Source: Candidatus Hydrogenedentota bacterium
GTDB lineage: Bacteria; Hydrogenedentota; Hydrogenedentia; Hydrogenedentales; SLHB01
Length of the DNA stretch: 5,077 bases
Direction: 5' to 3'
NCBI GenBank assembly: GCA_007136375.1
Contig: SLHB01000352.1
Coordinates: 1 to 5,077 of the forward strand
In this document: piece by piece, positions 4,999 to 5,077 of the stretch
How the letters are laid out: every line of letters begins with the position of its first letter
How positions within the stretch are numbered: the first letter of the stretch is position 1
Position numbers and translations under genes: made by a program
The notes under the pieces: model-generated
Database searches by the model: none
What the model was told of the DNA's origin: nothing
What the model saw: the letters and a program-made list of their open reading frames with translations, nothing else

Positions 4999-5077
4999 AT
5001 GACGCAAGCGGAGTTCGGCGGCAGTTGGACTGATGCGAAGCTGGAAAGCGTCAGGAAGTATCTGGAGAGTTACGTCC
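4999..5077 (+). CDS. tcmP: Probable three-Cys-motif partner protein TcmP, first 26 residues
   Basis: Only the N-terminus is in the window: 26 codons and one base, open at the right edge. The text FGGSWTDAKLESVRKYLESY (residues 6-25) fits the opening pattern of the three-Cys-motif partner family (TIGR04474), in which an FGG.WT..KL..L.KYL.AY block precedes a methyltransferase-like fold. Family members are usually encoded beside a phage Gp37/Gp68 (DUF5131) three-Cys-motif protein, and the pair is found in accessory DNA; its function is not established. The start is backed by AAGGGGAG five bases upstream and by a well-spaced promoter. The partner gene would be expected beyond the right edge. With 26 residues the assignment is pattern recognition, not proof. 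Confidence 0.68.
   Translation, partial: MTQAEFGGSWTDAKLESVRKYLESYV

Overview
This is a GC-rich bacterial chromosomal window with good Shine-Dalgarno sites and E. coli-like promoter spacing. There are no tRNA or rRNA genes, CRISPR arrays or recognisable insertion sequences. The host cannot be named from the sequence. The gene mix (a threonyl-tRNA synthetase not followed by infC-rpmI-rplT, exported proteins of no familiar family, a three-Cys-motif partner gene) would suit an uncultured lineage such as a Planctomycetes/Hydrogenedentes-like bacterium, but that is only a guess.

Layout. Left part, minus strand: thrS (2341 to 389), a complete 650-residue threonyl-tRNA synthetase. It is followed 42 bases later on the same strand by the start of a P-loop ATPase gene (346 to the window edge) that runs out of the window. 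thrS has a likely promoter near 2608-2635 and a leader of about 260 bases. The leader carries two hairpins, one inside a 46-base repeat shared with the aminoglycoside-acetyltransferase-like gene about 1.95 kb away. Centre, plus strand, divergent from thrS: a 66-residue exported small protein (2717-2917) with an 11-C run at codons 6-10, then an unrecognised 291-residue exported helical protein (2940-3815). After it come two adjacent hairpins, the second a 15-bp perfect inverted repeat. Right part: an antibiotic N-acetyltransferase (AAC(3)-like) family gene on the minus strand (4878 to 4102), and divergently the first 26 codons of a probable three-Cys-motif partner gene (tcmP) from 4999 on the plus strand, behind a well-spaced promoter.

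How it fits together. thrS is the only clear housekeeping gene. The flanking genes look accessory: a P-loop ATPase in a possible operon with thrS, a secreted two-gene unit with a possible slippage switch, a resistance-type acetyltransferase, and TcmP, whose usual partner (a Gp37/Gp68-DUF5131 protein) would lie outside the window. No complete new multi-gene system can be demonstrated here. The best leads are the exported pair with its C-tract, the aac-derived repeat in the thrS leader, and the two truncated edge genes.
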